NCBI GenBank assembly: GCA_963573305.1
Contig: OY754334.1
Coordinates: forward strand, 30,559,614-30,623,613
From: Pyrrhosoma nymphula
Taxonomy: Eukaryota; Arthropoda; Insecta; Odonata; Coenagrionidae
Direction of reading: 5' to 3'
Length of the DNA: 64,000 bases
Part shown: positions 23,121 through 34,812 of the stretch, one piece after another
Numbering within the stretch: the stretch's first letter is position 1
How the letters are laid out: every line of letters begins with the position of its first letter
The notes under the pieces: model-generated
What the model saw: the letters and a program-made list of their open reading frames with translations, nothing else
Database searches by the model: none
What the model was told of the DNA's origin: nothing
Made by a program: the position numbers and the translations under genes

Positions 23121-23610
23121 TTAAGTTAGTTTGAGCGAGATATTTCCTTGGTTATGATGGAGACCATATTTCAATTTTATATTTTAATTTCAGCGTCTGT
23201 GAGAAGGATGAGGTAAATATTGTAATATTAATGGCGCAAAACTATATTTCATATCATTATGCATGTCAAACATTCTTAGTAATAAAATAACTATATCCAC
23301 TTAAGTCTCTGACTTGATTCATTTTTTCACGTCGTACACAACCTTCACAGCAAATGATTTTTTTGCGATTCTGTAAAAATTACTGTGATGTGCAATATAT
23401 CAATTTTTATAAATAATTTAGAAAACATACAAACTACGCTCCGTTCGGATTATGACGAAATTTAGGTGTTAATAATTCATAATTTTTTCAATATTCTCTC
23501 TCTGGAGCGCTCAGCTGTGGTCTATCCCATTTAAAACAGCTTATATTTTTAAGCAAAATGCTCGAAAATTAGTTCGACAAGGGTTTCATATTTTGATATT
23601 ATTATTAAGC
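23121..23610 (+). mobile_element. Family B element, 3'-truncated (copy B2)
   Basis: It begins TTAAGTTAGTTTGAGCGAGA and follows the copy at 7541-8107 through GGAGACCATATT, TAATGGCGCAAAACTATA, TGCGATTCTGTAAAAATTAC and CTCTGGAGCGCTCAGC. It stops near 23610, before the terminal inverted repeat. Confidence 0.75.
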
Positions 23611-25000
23611 CTAGCGTCACGCGACACTCGACTCTCGGAATTGTTGAATCGTTGCGTGGTTACGTACGTACAAGCGCTTCGAATTAATTTACAATACTAT
23701 CACTATTGTGATATGGTGAAATTAAATATGAATATTTTAAGTTAAGTATGTGTTTTTCGAGTAATTATCATTAATGTATAAATAATTTTCATAATAATAT
23801 TTTTAGAAATATTTATTTAATTATTTATGTTTCACTTCTGTCGACCGTCCCGCGACGGACACATCTTTATTCAGCATAGAATTTTTTAGAGCCAGCCTAA
23901 AGCTTTCTGATACCTCTCAGAAGGCATCTGTGATGTGATGGTGATGGAATCAAATGAATTGCGTACTTTACTTTTAAATTAAAGGGAAGAAGAAGGAATT
24001 GAATGCATTAGGGCGAATAAAAATGGAAGGAGGAATATATATGTATATGAAAAAAGATTCACAAGATCCTCAGCCATAAAGAAGAAACTTGAAGGAAGAA
24101 AGTTCGACTAAAGAGGAAATATATGCCGAAACATCATGGCATGCGGTATTTTTCAGCGGGAGTACGAAATAACATGCTCTGCGGGACTCTTAAAGGTTGC
24201 AATATATGGAGCTTGAGTTATCCCTTTGAAATATGACTCGCCCTCCAAAGGCTACGAAGTATTTCGTTTCATCCGTTAAAGTCATGCGTACTTATTTGGT
24301 AAAATTGAATTTCGACGATATAAAAAAGAAAAGAATTTGAGAGAAGTTGCCAGAAGCCAACGTCAATTCGAGAAAATTGAGGTAGTAATAATAAAAAATA
24401 GGGCCCTTCAGAATATAAAAAAAGAGTTCTCTGAGGATATTCCTTTTATTCCAGAGCTTCGTTCTTTCCTCACGTGATCTTTGACCTTAGCCACTCTAAC
24501 CTCTTACAGCCGTTTAACTCCCTTATCTTGACCTTTTTAAGGTTTTTCTCACGGGGAAAGGGAAGTCCCCCTCCTTCCCTTTTTAAGTAGCGTAGTTCGT
24601 CAAAGGTGGGTGGCTCCGTCATTACTTCCTTCCATTTTATTTCCTAAACGGATATCTCTCTTCTCCGTTGTTTTTATTTATTAACGGATTTCCGTAAAGC
24701 GTGCACGTCCTTGAGCCGTGAGTTTCATACGGTCATCAGCGGGAAGATGATGGCTTTGAGGGAGAAAAAAGTGGGACATTTGTGCGGGACGGTGTAAGGG
24801 AGAACGCTTGGTAACTTTTGCGTCGTGCCTTGTGGCATTCGTTGAAAAATAACGGGGCAAAGGTGAGGGTTTCAATACTGAGAGCGCATCTTGTTCGCAT
24901 CATTAAATTTTAGCGAGCTCCCTGTTTTCGTCTCTCTTTACCATCTGGGCCCTTCATCTCGTCCCGGTTTCTCCCTTGACGACCCAACGGAGACGAGAGC
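23611..25000. other. Intergenic, no gene recognised
   Basis: No frame with recognisable homology. The 24681-24875 minus-strand frame has no known motif. Confidence 0.5.
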
Positions 25001-25008
25001 GTTGATTC

Positions 25009-25831
25009 TAGGCTTGTGCGATGAGTCGATTAATCGAAGTCATCGACGATGATTTTAGTCATCGCGGTGCGATGACTGTAATGGATGACGATGAATGTCA
25101 TCGACCATCGATGTCGATGAGTTGATGAGAATCATCGATGCCGATGAGTCGATGAGTTGATGCGAATTATTGATGTCGATGAGTCGATGAAAACCATCGA
25201 TGAGGATGATCGATATCCTTATATCACTAATTTTTCTTCTTTTTTTTCCATTCATTTGAACGCCTTAGATCTAAAATGTATGTATAATGTATAAGCACCC
25301 CAGCTATTACGCCTTGAGGACGATGGCAGGGCCACAGTGGGATGTTTGGAATTCATGTTTTTCCTCAAGTTTGTGGCAGACGATACAGAAGTAGCGATCA
25401 CGTTCAATCACAGTTAATACGCAGTAGCAGTGGTAGCATTGTATTCGTTGGTTGCACTGGTGCAGTTGGTAGCAGCGGTAGCAGCCTGAGCTAAATCGGC
25501 TAAATTCACCGAATTCACAGTCAAAGTGATTTCGATTATTTAGTCACAGGCTGTGATTGCTACTTTTCAGTATCGGTGATTCAATCACAGCGATATATCG
25601 CTCATCACTACTGCACAGTTCATCGAGAGTCAACGATCATCGTAATTCATCGATCATCGGCATTCATCGATCATCGACATTCATCGATCATCGATATTCA
25701 TCGATAGTCATCGATCATCGTGTACACTCTGTACGATGATCGAGGACAGCCATCGTCATCGAAACATTTCGATGAAATTTTTGATGAAATGAAATGATGA
25801 AATGACCAAAATCGGTCACCGCACAAGCCTA
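25009..25831. mobile_element. hAT-like non-autonomous element with perfect 8-bp duplication (copy E2)
   Basis: The ends are TAGGCTTGTGCGATGA and, reverse-complemented, TAGGCTTGTGCGGTGA. They are flanked by GTTGATTC at 25001-25008 and 25832-25839, a perfect 8-bp target duplication as expected for hAT. Both sub-terminal regions (25020-25215 and 25615-25800) are built from ATCGATGA/TCATCGAT repeats, so the arms can pair with each other. The central part, about 25220-25610, shows no intact transposase. The frames 25055-25255 and 25557-25739 are repeat read-through. Confidence 0.88.
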
Positions 25832-25909
25832 GTTGATTCTCTAAACGTCGCGATAATTATTGCATGCGAAACGACAGAATATTGCGAGGCATCGTTGAAG
25901 TATTTCAAG

Positions 25910-26088
25910 AGGGGAGGGTTGAGGGTTCAAATCCGGGTGAAGCCTTTGGACGCCCCCGGACAAAATAAAAATCCTCGGAGTGCGAGGTGGCCCAGGGAAA
26001 GGAACTGGCCCCCCTACTACCCTGAATGTGTGATATTCACACGCCTGTGGCTTGGTCCGGGGTGAGCTCTACCCTCAACTATCCAAAC
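25910..26088 (+). repeat. Probable tRNA-derived SINE
   Basis: GGTTCAAATCC at 25924-25934 is a box B match. It is followed by a GC-richer body with GGACGCCCCCGGACAAAATA, a CGAGGTGGCCCAGGGAAAGG block and a CTACTACCCTGAATGTG block, unlike the surrounding AT-rich DNA. Box A is not clear upstream. It lies 80 bp after a hAT-like element. Subfamily and exact ends are unresolved. Confidence 0.55.
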
Positions 26089-26126
26089 CAACCTTCGAAT
26101 TTGAATCACTGAGTGTGTGTGCGTTG

Positions 26127-26369
26127 AAGTATCGCATGCTACGCCACAACTTGATGCATTTTTCACGCAATAATTTTAACGTCTGAATTGGATGAGGAAA
26201 CTAAACAATACCGAAGTGACGAACCATGCGATAGTATTGTTATTTTCACTTGCTATAATTATGACGGCGTTCAAGAATTGATCCCTAGTATTGTTGAGTC
26301 ATCACATCCGGTCTATATGTGATAATTATTGCGTGAAAATGTCATGATGTGGTGTAGCATGCGATACTT
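26127..26369. mobile_element. Long-TIR element, family G (copy 1)
   Basis: The left end AAGTATCGCATGCTACGCCA and the reverse complement of the right end AAGTATCGCATGCTACACCA continue as inverted repeats for about 50 bp, including TTTTCACGCAATAATT. It is 243 bp with a short loop region. A partial copy begins at about 37508. No coding capacity. Confidence 0.8.
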
Positions 26370-27204
26370 ATGACGAGCAATGACAATTAGAAACACTCGT
26401 TAGGTTACACGTGTTATGGGAGTTCAAGGAAGTTTATGATTCCAAATGCAATAAAAACTAAATAATAATGCAATTATAATTGACAGAGGTGAACGAAGTT
26501 TTCCAAATCCATAGCTAATGAGGATGGACTATATGAAAAATATGTATTATCAAAATTCACTTCACTTTTCGCCTGTTTCCCAAATTTAAGATTTAAAATT
26601 GCGGGTTCGTTCGTTCGTATAGATATAATTAGTTTTGCACTTACTACTTCAAGTGCAATGTTATGGTGCCACTAATTTCACTTCACTCGTCTCTGTTTTG
26701 CCCGATGATAAGCGCTCAATCCAATTACTTGGAAGTTCATGGATGGTGGTAGTAATTCAACTATTGCGGTTTGACCGCATGTAAACTGTTTTTTTTTTCC
26801 TGAATGAAATCTCGTTCATTGTCATTCGCCGAAATGTCGTCGTTCCGTGTGAGTGGGGTTAAATCCATTTGACCCGGTTGTGCGTGCCGACGCGAATGGT
26901 CGTAAGTCGTAATCGATATGGGGGCGAACGTTTTATTTCTTCGGGTTTTCCGCTGCCCGTACCGGGCCAATTTTCTGTAGGCGTCGATTGTGGACCCATG
27001 GTTAATCCAATGCGAATCGATTCAAACTAATTTATGTGTGAGCAGTTCCTTATCGTTTTTTTAAACGAGATCATGCTACGTTTGGAACCATCGGCCATTC
27101 CCATCTTCTACCCACTCTCCGCTTTAAATAGTCTTCGGTATTTATTTTTCTTTTCTTATTTATTTTTTTAACGTGAAAGATAAAACAGAGTACTAACATT
27201 AGCC

Positions 27205-27954
27205 TTAAGGTGGTTCCACTGTAAAATGACTTAAATGTCATTTTATTCATACTCTTGTCTACTTGTAAAAATATTGTCCACTATCTGATATGAACAACAA
27301 AATAATACATTTCCACGCTATTTTATTCTATAATTGAACTTGAAATTACATTGTGTTAAATGGGAGTAGGAGAGAAACACGATGAAAAATAGCATTTTTC
27401 CGTAAAATATAAATGCCATTTTTGCGGAAAACTATTTATTTGAAGGAAATAATCCAGAGAAATTGAATAAAAATAAAATATAGGCATCTTAACACCTTAT
27501 TATTTTAGTTATTAGGGAATTACTGCCGGAATTGAAGGCAAAATGCGGTAATTCGTAGGAAATGGCGCTGCAGTCGGCTCCAATGGCTGGAAAAAAGTGC
27601 TAATTTAAAATATTAAACATAATGAAACCACTTGTCTATTTCCACACTGTTTTATTTCAACCGACCATGGTTTCGGCACGTAGTGCCATTTTCAAGGTAC
27701 TTTCGAAATAAAACTGTGGAAATAGACAAGTGATTTCATTATGATTAATATCAAAGATTTCCACTGAATTACGCCGGAAGCTGTATTTTTTAAATTTAAA
27801 ATACATTCCTGGAATAATCTGCATTTTTTCTACTTTACTTTTGGTTTTCTGTAGGTAACGCATTTCATCAGCGAAAGCAGGATTTTTTGGACAAAATATA
27901 AAAAATGTGTAATTTAGTATTTGTTTTGACTCACACAGTCGCGGCGGAACCTTC
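27205..27954 (+). mobile_element. Family A TIR element with a nested insertion (copy A3)
   Basis: It starts TTAAGGTGGTTCCACTGTAA and ends GCGGCGGAACCTT. Without the insertion at 27613-27792 it matches copies A2 and A4 (inverted) over their full length. The minus-strand frame 27657-27863 crosses the insertion boundary and is not real. Confidence 0.9.
27613..27792 (-). mobile_element. Hammerhead-bearing retroelement fragment inserted in family A
   Basis: A 180-bp insertion flanked by AATTTAAAATA at 27602-27612 and 27793-27803, an 11-bp duplication judged against uninterrupted family A copies. It contains an inverted pair (AATGAAACCACTTGTCTATT versus its complement near 27725-27741) around a hammerhead-like core on the minus strand (about 27700-27663). 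The core has GAA, the palindrome ACCAUGGU and then C. CUGANGA is degraded to UUGAAAA. Duplication length and content suggest a target-primed retroelement, with a Penelope-like element as the best guess. Confidence 0.65.
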
Positions 27955-28059
27955 TTTAAGGCAGCCTCCCCGTTACAGGCTTATTAAAACTTCAACTTCT
28001 TCCAGTCATGAGAGGTAAAATTTTTTATAAGGGGGAAGAAATGTAGGTACTTGGTATTG

Positions 28060-28651
28060 ATGTCTTATGTGGTTTACAGCTTCTTTGCGATCTACAGTAG
28101 TATATAATAATTCAATGAAGTATGAATTGGTAATATTTTAACGGAAGAAATGGTTTCTATTGACACAATATTTCACACAGATATATAACATAAGCAATTA
28201 AAATTTTCCACTCTACTCCCATAATACCTTTTCGAAAAAAATATTCTATTCTCACACACCTTATTAATACACATTCATTGCGTGGATATTTTTTGTATAA
28301 AATTTGAATTTTCCCCTACATGCATGACAAAAGTGTATGTTCATAATCATCTTCTATTAGTTTCCTTTTCTTACATCTTTCTATTTCTATTCCTTCTACC
28401 AGTTTCCTTAGGATCACGACAATATTTTCTTAGGTTTGAATAATTTAGTAGGATTCTTTCGCAAAAGTGTCAATTAATAGAGGCAAGGACCATCACATTT
28501 GTGTTGTTCTATAAACAGTGCAGTTCAATACAGTGTCGTATTTCTATCAACAGCGTGAAACTACTTTACCCACTACACCTTTTTAAGGGAAATTAATTTC
28601 ATATAGACCGCGTACGACTTCTTGATTGCGGCTCTAGACCGCATACGACAT
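28060..28651 (+). mobile_element. Family D TIR element (copy D2)
   Basis: The left end ATGTCTTATGTGGTTTACAG and the reverse complement of the right end ATGTCGTATGCGGTCTAGAG are inverted repeats. Near the right end the terminal motif is doubled (GACCGCGTACGACTTCTTGA, then GACCGCATACGACATGAAT). At least one clear subrepeat unit (TTTCTATCAACAGCGTGAAA near 28543) is present. Confidence 0.75.
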
Positions 28652-30319
28652 GAATACTGTGTATCTTATAATGGTAAACATTTTGCTAAGTCAAATATAT
28701 TTAGCGGGACTGGCAGCGGAAGTAGCTGCCAAGGGATCAACTCATGAGGAGAAACTTTTTTTTCCAGAATATTTACTTCTCTACTGGTTAACCTTTACTA
28801 TGATAATGTTTTCGGCTTTTGCTTTTCGAGTCGGCTCGCTTTTTATCCGGTAATTTGTAGCATACGGAGAATGTACGCTAAGCATGACGGAAATGGGCTC
28901 TTAACTCACAGTCAGATGAGAATTTGGCAATTTTTTAACGGATCCGTTTACTTACATGACCTGCAGTTCATATTGGTAGCCAAGGCAAGTCTACGTACTA
29001 TATATTTAATGTAAAAATTAAATAGTCATGGTCTAATCTTTTTATCTGAAGATTTTAACATGGAGACAGTATTAGCAGGTGCTGTCATCTTTGATTCATA
29101 TTTTGTACATAATGAATTTGAGCCTTTATGTTACATAGCTAAGTGAATTTATCGAAATTAAATTTACAAATAGCGAGACTAAAATGATTTAAACTTTTGG
29201 TTTCAAATAAAATTTCCAGTTAAGGTCTGACAGATGCCTTATGTCTGACGTAAACACTACCTGAAAAAACGTAAATGTGGAATGTTGCGCCATCTTTTCC
29301 CGGTGATGGAAGAATTGAAACATTTTAATTTATTAGAGTGGAATAACTTAGAAAACCAAATCTGGTAAAAGTAAATATATTTGCTCCAACGTGACCGCAG
29401 TTGACCAATTAATTTTATTTACTCTCCTCATTAAAATATTTTATTGGTATGCATTAGTTTACAAACTGTCCTCTCTTTCTCCAGTAGTATGAGTGTGGCC
29501 AGCCCGATAATAGCCCGTATTAAAAAGTGTTGGGAGTTCACCATGTATATGCCCGTCGGAACAGGAGCGTGTTTTATAAGTAATCGTTCACATAGCAATT
29601 AGGTTTGGTTTATTTTGGGTGTATATTCAGAGTCAAGGGTCTGACGGAATTGCGATATCTCGTATGGATTACTACTAGCGCCAATTGTTTCAGGCGCAAA
29701 TGGAAAAATTAAGTATGCCTGAAAAAGATAAAGATTGTATGTTTTTGCCATAAATCTTTTATTTTTATGGGAAAAAATGCTGTCATTATTCCTTTTGCTG
29801 TAAAACGTTTACCAGCGTCCATTTAAAATACGCCTGGGACCACACGAGACATCGCAACCGTAAGTAAACAAAGAAGATGGCCGAGAAAGTACACTGCGTA
29901 AACGCCAAGAGAAGGACTGGACGGCATTATTATCTCTGCAATCTGGTTCCAGAATTTTTGAGGATTCAGAATTGATTATACAATTACCTTTTTAAGTTTC
30001 CCCTGAGAAATAAATATGTAATTTCCAACTTAAATCTGTCAGATATTCAAGAGTATATGTACCTGTCGCGCTGATGGTTAGCGCCTGACCGCTAGAGTGC
30101 TCTGGGTGAAATGTATAACCATTGGAGTAATGCGAGTGTCATACCCTTGTTCAGAGTAAAACCAGTTGACAGTACTACAAATTTATTTTTACTCCTCACG
30201 CTATAACTGTATTAAAATTTGAGGCAGAGTTAAATCAAAAGTATATTAGGAAGCCAATTTACTGATAAATCACACTTATAACCATATGTACGTACAAACT
30301 CTGGGATGTTTTAAACATG
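28652..30319. other. Intergenic, no gene recognised
   Basis: The 67-codon frame at 28650-28853 has a hydrophobic stretch but no known family, and it starts within the family D terminus. No other feature was recognised. Confidence 0.45.
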
Positions 30320-30700
30320 TGGGTGTGGGGATGAATGAGGAGGATAATGTGGATAGCAAGGAAGACAAACGATGAAGTGTCAAGTGTGACAGGGGAGGAG
30401 AGGAAATTGATGTCGGAGATTCGGAAGAGACAGCTAAAGTATGGATGGAGGACTTATATATGTAAGGCGCGCATGTTGAATAGGGTTATAGAAGGAAGAT
30501 ATCTGAAACGAGTGCAGAAGAGCAAGGGGATGAATAAGAATTTTGGACGGCATCAGAGAAAGTAGAAAGCTTAAAGAGCTCTGTAGAAACACAAATGTCA
30601 AGAGAGTAAAATAGTCTTGAGCAAGAACCTTTGAAGATAAACTTGCAATGGAGGAGTTAACCTTGAGACTGTTCAAAAACCTATGTAATAATGGGTACCA
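30320..30700 (+). pseudogene. LINE C-terminal fragment
   Basis: The frame 30335-30565 has MRRIMWIARKTNDEVSSVTG, then EERKLMSEIRKRQLKYGW and VIEGRY. This matches the common arthropod LINE tail (RRILRISW.DK..NEEVL...GEER.LL..IKRR.LK..GH......L...IEG). It continues in another frame with a DGIRESRKLKELCRN block at about 30548-30595, so it is frameshifted. It has no catalytic reverse-transcriptase motifs. It overlaps the type of sequence seen at 15605-15950. Confidence 0.7.
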
Positions 30701-30719
30701 CATAAATTAATGATGAATC

Positions 30720-31815
30720 GGACCATATTTTTGATATGATAATAGATGGAACCATACGGTACCTACGATTGATAAGTGGAATATTGAAGTCATTATAATA
30801 TGCAATGGACTCCATTGAATGGATCAGTTATGTAATCAATACGCCAATAACATAGGTGTCAGTAGTGGAATTGTCACGATACTGTGGTGGTTTGGTTTCT
30901 AGAAAAATGTAGCTTGGAAATAATTTCCATAAAAAGCACTGTATATTACAGAAAATTTATGGACAAGTTGGGCGCTACAGCCATGTTTAGGTTCGGGACA
31001 AAATGCTTCAAGTAGGATAATTATGTTTCCTTGAAAAGTTTAAAAGTATAATGGACAATATTGAAATGAAATTTGGTAAATATTGAAAATTAAAATGTCT
31101 CCACTCATAGGCTGGGGGTAACGTTGCTTAACGGAAAAGTTAGACTTTGAAAAGGTTTGTTTTTTGTCCATTGACAACGACGTTAGCGTCTGTCCATTGG
31201 AATGGGTACCACTACGTTACAAATCACCAAAGTTCGCGTATGACACCGACCGTCTCCGTCACGCCAGGAAACGTTGATCTTAATCCCGCCCTAATATCTT
31301 ACAACGGCTCAATGCATAGATGTCACGAAGAGTTATTAGTCGGGAGGAAGTACGACCTCAATATGAAGCCTCAATAAAAGTCCCCAAAAACGAAGATCTT
31401 CAGCCATCCATCAATCTTTTTCTCCCTTTGCTACTCTTCTTCTCCTCATAACTCCTGTCTTCTTTCTCTCCTCCTTGGCTAGGGCTCAAACGGGTCTCCG
31501 TTGAGGCAGGGGCCGGCTCTCCTTCTCCCCTAGTCACGTGACTGCTCTTCTCTGGCGGTCGGGGTCTTTCGAGAGGGGAGCAGGCGTGGGAGTTTATTTT
31601 TTTTAAACCATGATTGAGTAAGACGGTCTCGGAGCTCTGAAATACACACAGTCGAAGGGATGCTGTGTCAGAGAGTATGTTTGTAGGTAATGGCTTGGCG
31701 AGGACTCCATAAACACGGTTCGCCACACTTCCTCGCTGCCCTTAGTTTCAGCCAGGAAGCTGAGCGGTACTTTATTCACATTTTAGATAATCGATGTAAA
31801 AAATATCGACGAGAC
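30720..31815. other. Intergenic, no gene recognised
   Basis: Frames at 31147-31377 and 31400-31726 have no recognisable domain. A GC-richer segment lies at about 31480-31600. Confidence 0.45.
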
Positions 31816-32379
31816 TTAAGGAGGTTCCGCCGCGACTGTGTGAGTCAAAACAAATACTTAAGTCCACATTTTTGATATTTTGTCCAAAAAATCCTACTTT
31901 CACTGATGAAATGCGTTACCTAAGTAAAGAAAACCAAAAGTAAAGTAGAAAAAATGCAGATTATTCCACGAATGTATTTTAAATGAGCATTTTTTTCCAG
32001 CCATAGAAGCCGACTGCAGCACCATTTCCTACGAATTACCGCATTTTGACTTCAATTACGGCATAAATTCTTCAATAACTAAAATAAATAAGGTGGTAAG
32101 ATGCCTTATATTTTATTTTTATTCAATTTATCCGGATAATTTCCTTCTTATAAATAGTTTTCCACAAAAACGGCATATATATTTTTTGGAAAAATACTAT
32201 TTTCCCTCGTGTTTCTCTCATTCCCCCTTTGAACACCATGTAATTTCAAGTTCAATTATATAATTAAATAGCGCGGAAAGGTATTATTTTGCTGTTCATA
32301 TCAGATAGAAGACAACGTTTTCTACAACTTGACAGAATATGAATAAAATGACATTTAAGTCATTTTACGGTGGAACCAC
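31816..32379 (-). mobile_element. Family A TIR element (copy A4)
   Basis: It starts TTAAGGAGGTTCCGCCGCG and ends TTTACGGTGGAACCAC, uninterrupted at 564 bp. Closest to copy A2 at 19595-20153. It serves as the reference for the insertion into A3. Confidence 0.9.
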
Positions 32380-32440
32380 AAAGGGAATGGATTGGTAAAA
32401 GAGAGCACTGCAATCTCACATTTAACTTAAATTTTTCACA

Positions 32441-32753
32441 GCCAGGGGTGGGATGTAAGGTTCCTTCTTTTAGAAAGATTGCAGAGAAGTGCTAAGGTTT
32501 TTATTTCATTATGAATACGATCCTTATTTCGCGTTGTCGTTATCGTTATCCTAAACGCTAACCGCTCTAGAAGGGAAATGCTCACAGTTACTACTCTAAG
32601 AACGCACTCAATAAACACTAGTGATTTAAAGCTCCTGTCGAAATGTTAATAATGACGATCACATTCTCGTTGCATCACGCTCTCGTTAGCGCAATTGAAA
32701 ATTTACCATAACGCGAGCGTACGCGTGATGGAGAACCGTTTTCTTACCCTAGG
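32441..32753 (+). mobile_element. Short TIR element, family J (copy 3)
   Basis: The left end is GCCAGGGGTGGGATGTAAGG. The right end, reverse-complemented, has CCTAGGGTAAGAAAACGGTT. Internal blocks (CGTTATCGTTATCCTAAACG, CTCACAGTTACTACTCTAAG, CATAACGCGAGCG) match copies 1 and 2. It lies 61 bp after family A copy A4. Confidence 0.65.
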
Positions 32754-33102
32754 GTAGTGTATACGGATCTTAATATGGCTCGCGTTATCTTAATGTTGTT
32801 ACTCCTTTATTGAATAAGAAGAATGAGATGAACCTTCTTCATATTGTGCCTGTTCTTTAAATTCACTGTTCTAGAATATGTACGTACAACGAGGCACGCA
32901 AACTGTGACTGAGAACAGTTCGCGGCAATGGACGTTTTCGCTTTGGATTTAAATAGCGACAACGTGCAGGAAACATTCATAATCGTGCCTCAAGTTTCGC
33001 TGAATTACTGCATCATCAGGTTTGTCAATCAGCGTAAAATTTTAACGTGGAATCACAGAGTTATCTTTAAGTCCATTTTTAATAGAAAAAACTACGTACA
33101 TT

Positions 33103-33521
33103 GTACTTTTCCACACTTTATTTAAAAACTGCGACCGGTTTCACCATAATATGGCATCTTCTGGCACATTCTGAAGCTTAGGTCATACAATATATACCCA
33201 GAGAAAGTTAAAAATTGTGGTGGTTGGTTTGAAATGGGGGAGAGAGGAGCAGGGTGGTTGGGGCATGGCAGAGTGACTCCTGCCACTGTCTTCCCCCGAT
33301 TCACTTTCCTTCCTTTCCTCTCGATTTTTCCACTACCCCTTCTCACTTTGCCATGCCCCAACCGCCCTGCTCCTCTCTCCCCCATTTCAAACCAACCCCC
33401 ACCATTTTTAACTTTCTCTGGGTATATATTGTATGACCTAAGCTTCAGAATGTGCCAGAAGATGCCATATTATAGTGAAACCGGTGGTAGTTTTTAAATA
33501 AAGTGTGGAAAAGTACATAGT
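33103..33521. repeat. About 420-bp fold-back with hammerhead-like arms
   Basis: The left arm (33110-33275) and right arm (33345-33515) are near-perfect inverted copies around a pyrimidine-rich loop. The same 87-codon peptide can be read from each arm, on opposite strands (33122-33385 and 33234-33497), purely through symmetry. The outer ends share TTTCCACACTTTATTTAAA with the fragments at 54580-54690. Confidence 0.9.
33133..33164 (-). ncRNA. Hammerhead-like motif in left arm
   Basis: On the minus strand: CAGAAGA (consensus CUGANGA with one change), a GCCAU/AUGGU stem, GAA, the palindrome ACCGGU and C, followed by GCA, which can pair with the UGC preceding the core. The right-arm copy at 33456-33486 keeps the same core but has G where the cleavage-site C is expected and a weaker stem II. 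Confidence 0.5.
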
Positions 33522-33640
33522 TTTTTATTAAATATGGATATCTATCACTTCCACGAAGTCAAGCCTGAAACAATCAAATTTATCTTTAAGTGTCCTTTCC
33601 TGAGTCCATAGAATTTCACCAAGTCAAGGCTGAAACTACT
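33522..33640 (+). repeat. 3' flank of hammerhead-family repeat
   Basis: ATATGGATATCTATCACTTC, then CACGAAGTCAAGCCTGAAAC and AATCAAA recurs at about 54625-54680 and in weaker form near 15585 and 27750. A shorter internal echo (TTTCACCAAGTCAAGGCTGAAAC) occurs at 33613-33635. This appears to be the body of the retroelement family that carries the hammerhead motifs. Confidence 0.55.
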
Positions 33641-34726
33641 CCTTTAAGACGAGGTGGAAGTTATGTGGCATGTCAAACAATACCGGCTGTAGAGGGACCT
33701 TAGAGTTTCATCTATAACTAGTTAAAAATATGCTGAAAAAGGTTAAAATATTGGCGAAATAGCCAAAAAGTAATGAATAAAGTAGGTAAATAATTAAATA
33801 GAAAAATAAAAAATGAGTTTTTATTTTTTTTAATGGAAACAATAGATATATGTAACTAGGGCAAACAATATATAATATACAAATGTCAGATTTAATTGTA
33901 TACAACATTTTTGGTAAAGCAGGCCGAGCTGTTGCTAAGCAGTTTCCCCTGTGTGCATTTTGAAAAACGCATACGGCTACGCCACATGTCAGATGGGGGA
34001 AATCGTATATTGGAGATCGCTTGCCATCTATTGGCGCACATCTGAATCACTACGCCTAGCAACTGAATCATACGTACGTACGCGTAGCCTTTCATATAGT
34101 AGATGTAGTCAATATAATAATATTGACGAAGATTATCGTCACTTTTTTATTGGCAAATGGGTGGGTATTATCGAATTTACCATGTAAATTAGCAATATCT
34201 TTCATATAGTTTCATTAACAACGCTATCCCCTGATATCATCGCATCAGTAACACCGCTCAATCGACGATAGTTGTTCATTATCACAAATCATGGGAAATG
34301 TGGAGAGAAACTCGGCAAATGAAATACCCTACTGTTAATGAAAGGACCCAAGGGTACACAGATCATCGTCCTTTCTTATGGACGGAGTAATACACTGGGG
34401 TCCAGTCTTAAATGCCTGGTTAACGTTAGCCGTGAGATAATGTGTTGTTTACGTCAACGTGGCGTTAGTTGAGAGTGAATGTTTTCTTGTTAATTACTTC
34501 AGACTGTACCGGTCGACGTGAGCGTAATTATTGGGCAACCGTTATTACATCAGTTACCATACAGAATAAATGTTTAAACGGATTATAAAACCTGTTCTAG
34601 AAGTGATCTCCTCAAGAAATCCAATTAGGGTTCTGACTCCACTGATAAAGCTCCGCCAAAATGTGGGATTTAAATCAGGGCCCGTCATGATTGGAAGCCA
34701 GTGCCACTGAGTGCATACATAGAGGC

Positions 34727-34812
34727 AAAAAAATGGCTGCAATTATATTTTGCGCAGTCCGCCATATTCTTAGCGAGTTCCATAATGGAAAGTCGATACA
34801 GTTAAGTAGCGG
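34727..34812 (+). repeat. Dispersed repeat, family K (copy 2)
   Basis: Second copy of the block at 13999-14085 (TGGCTGCAAT, GCGCAGTCCGCCATATTCTT, AAGTCGATA). Confidence 0.6.

Noticed and set aside
28650..28853. 67-codon frame with a hydrophobic segment as a small membrane protein
   Set aside because: It begins in a family D terminus and has no recognisable homologue or supporting context.
33122..33497. Two 87-codon frames with nearly identical protein on opposite strands
   Set aside because: They are the two arms of a palindrome read outward; symmetry explains the similarity.
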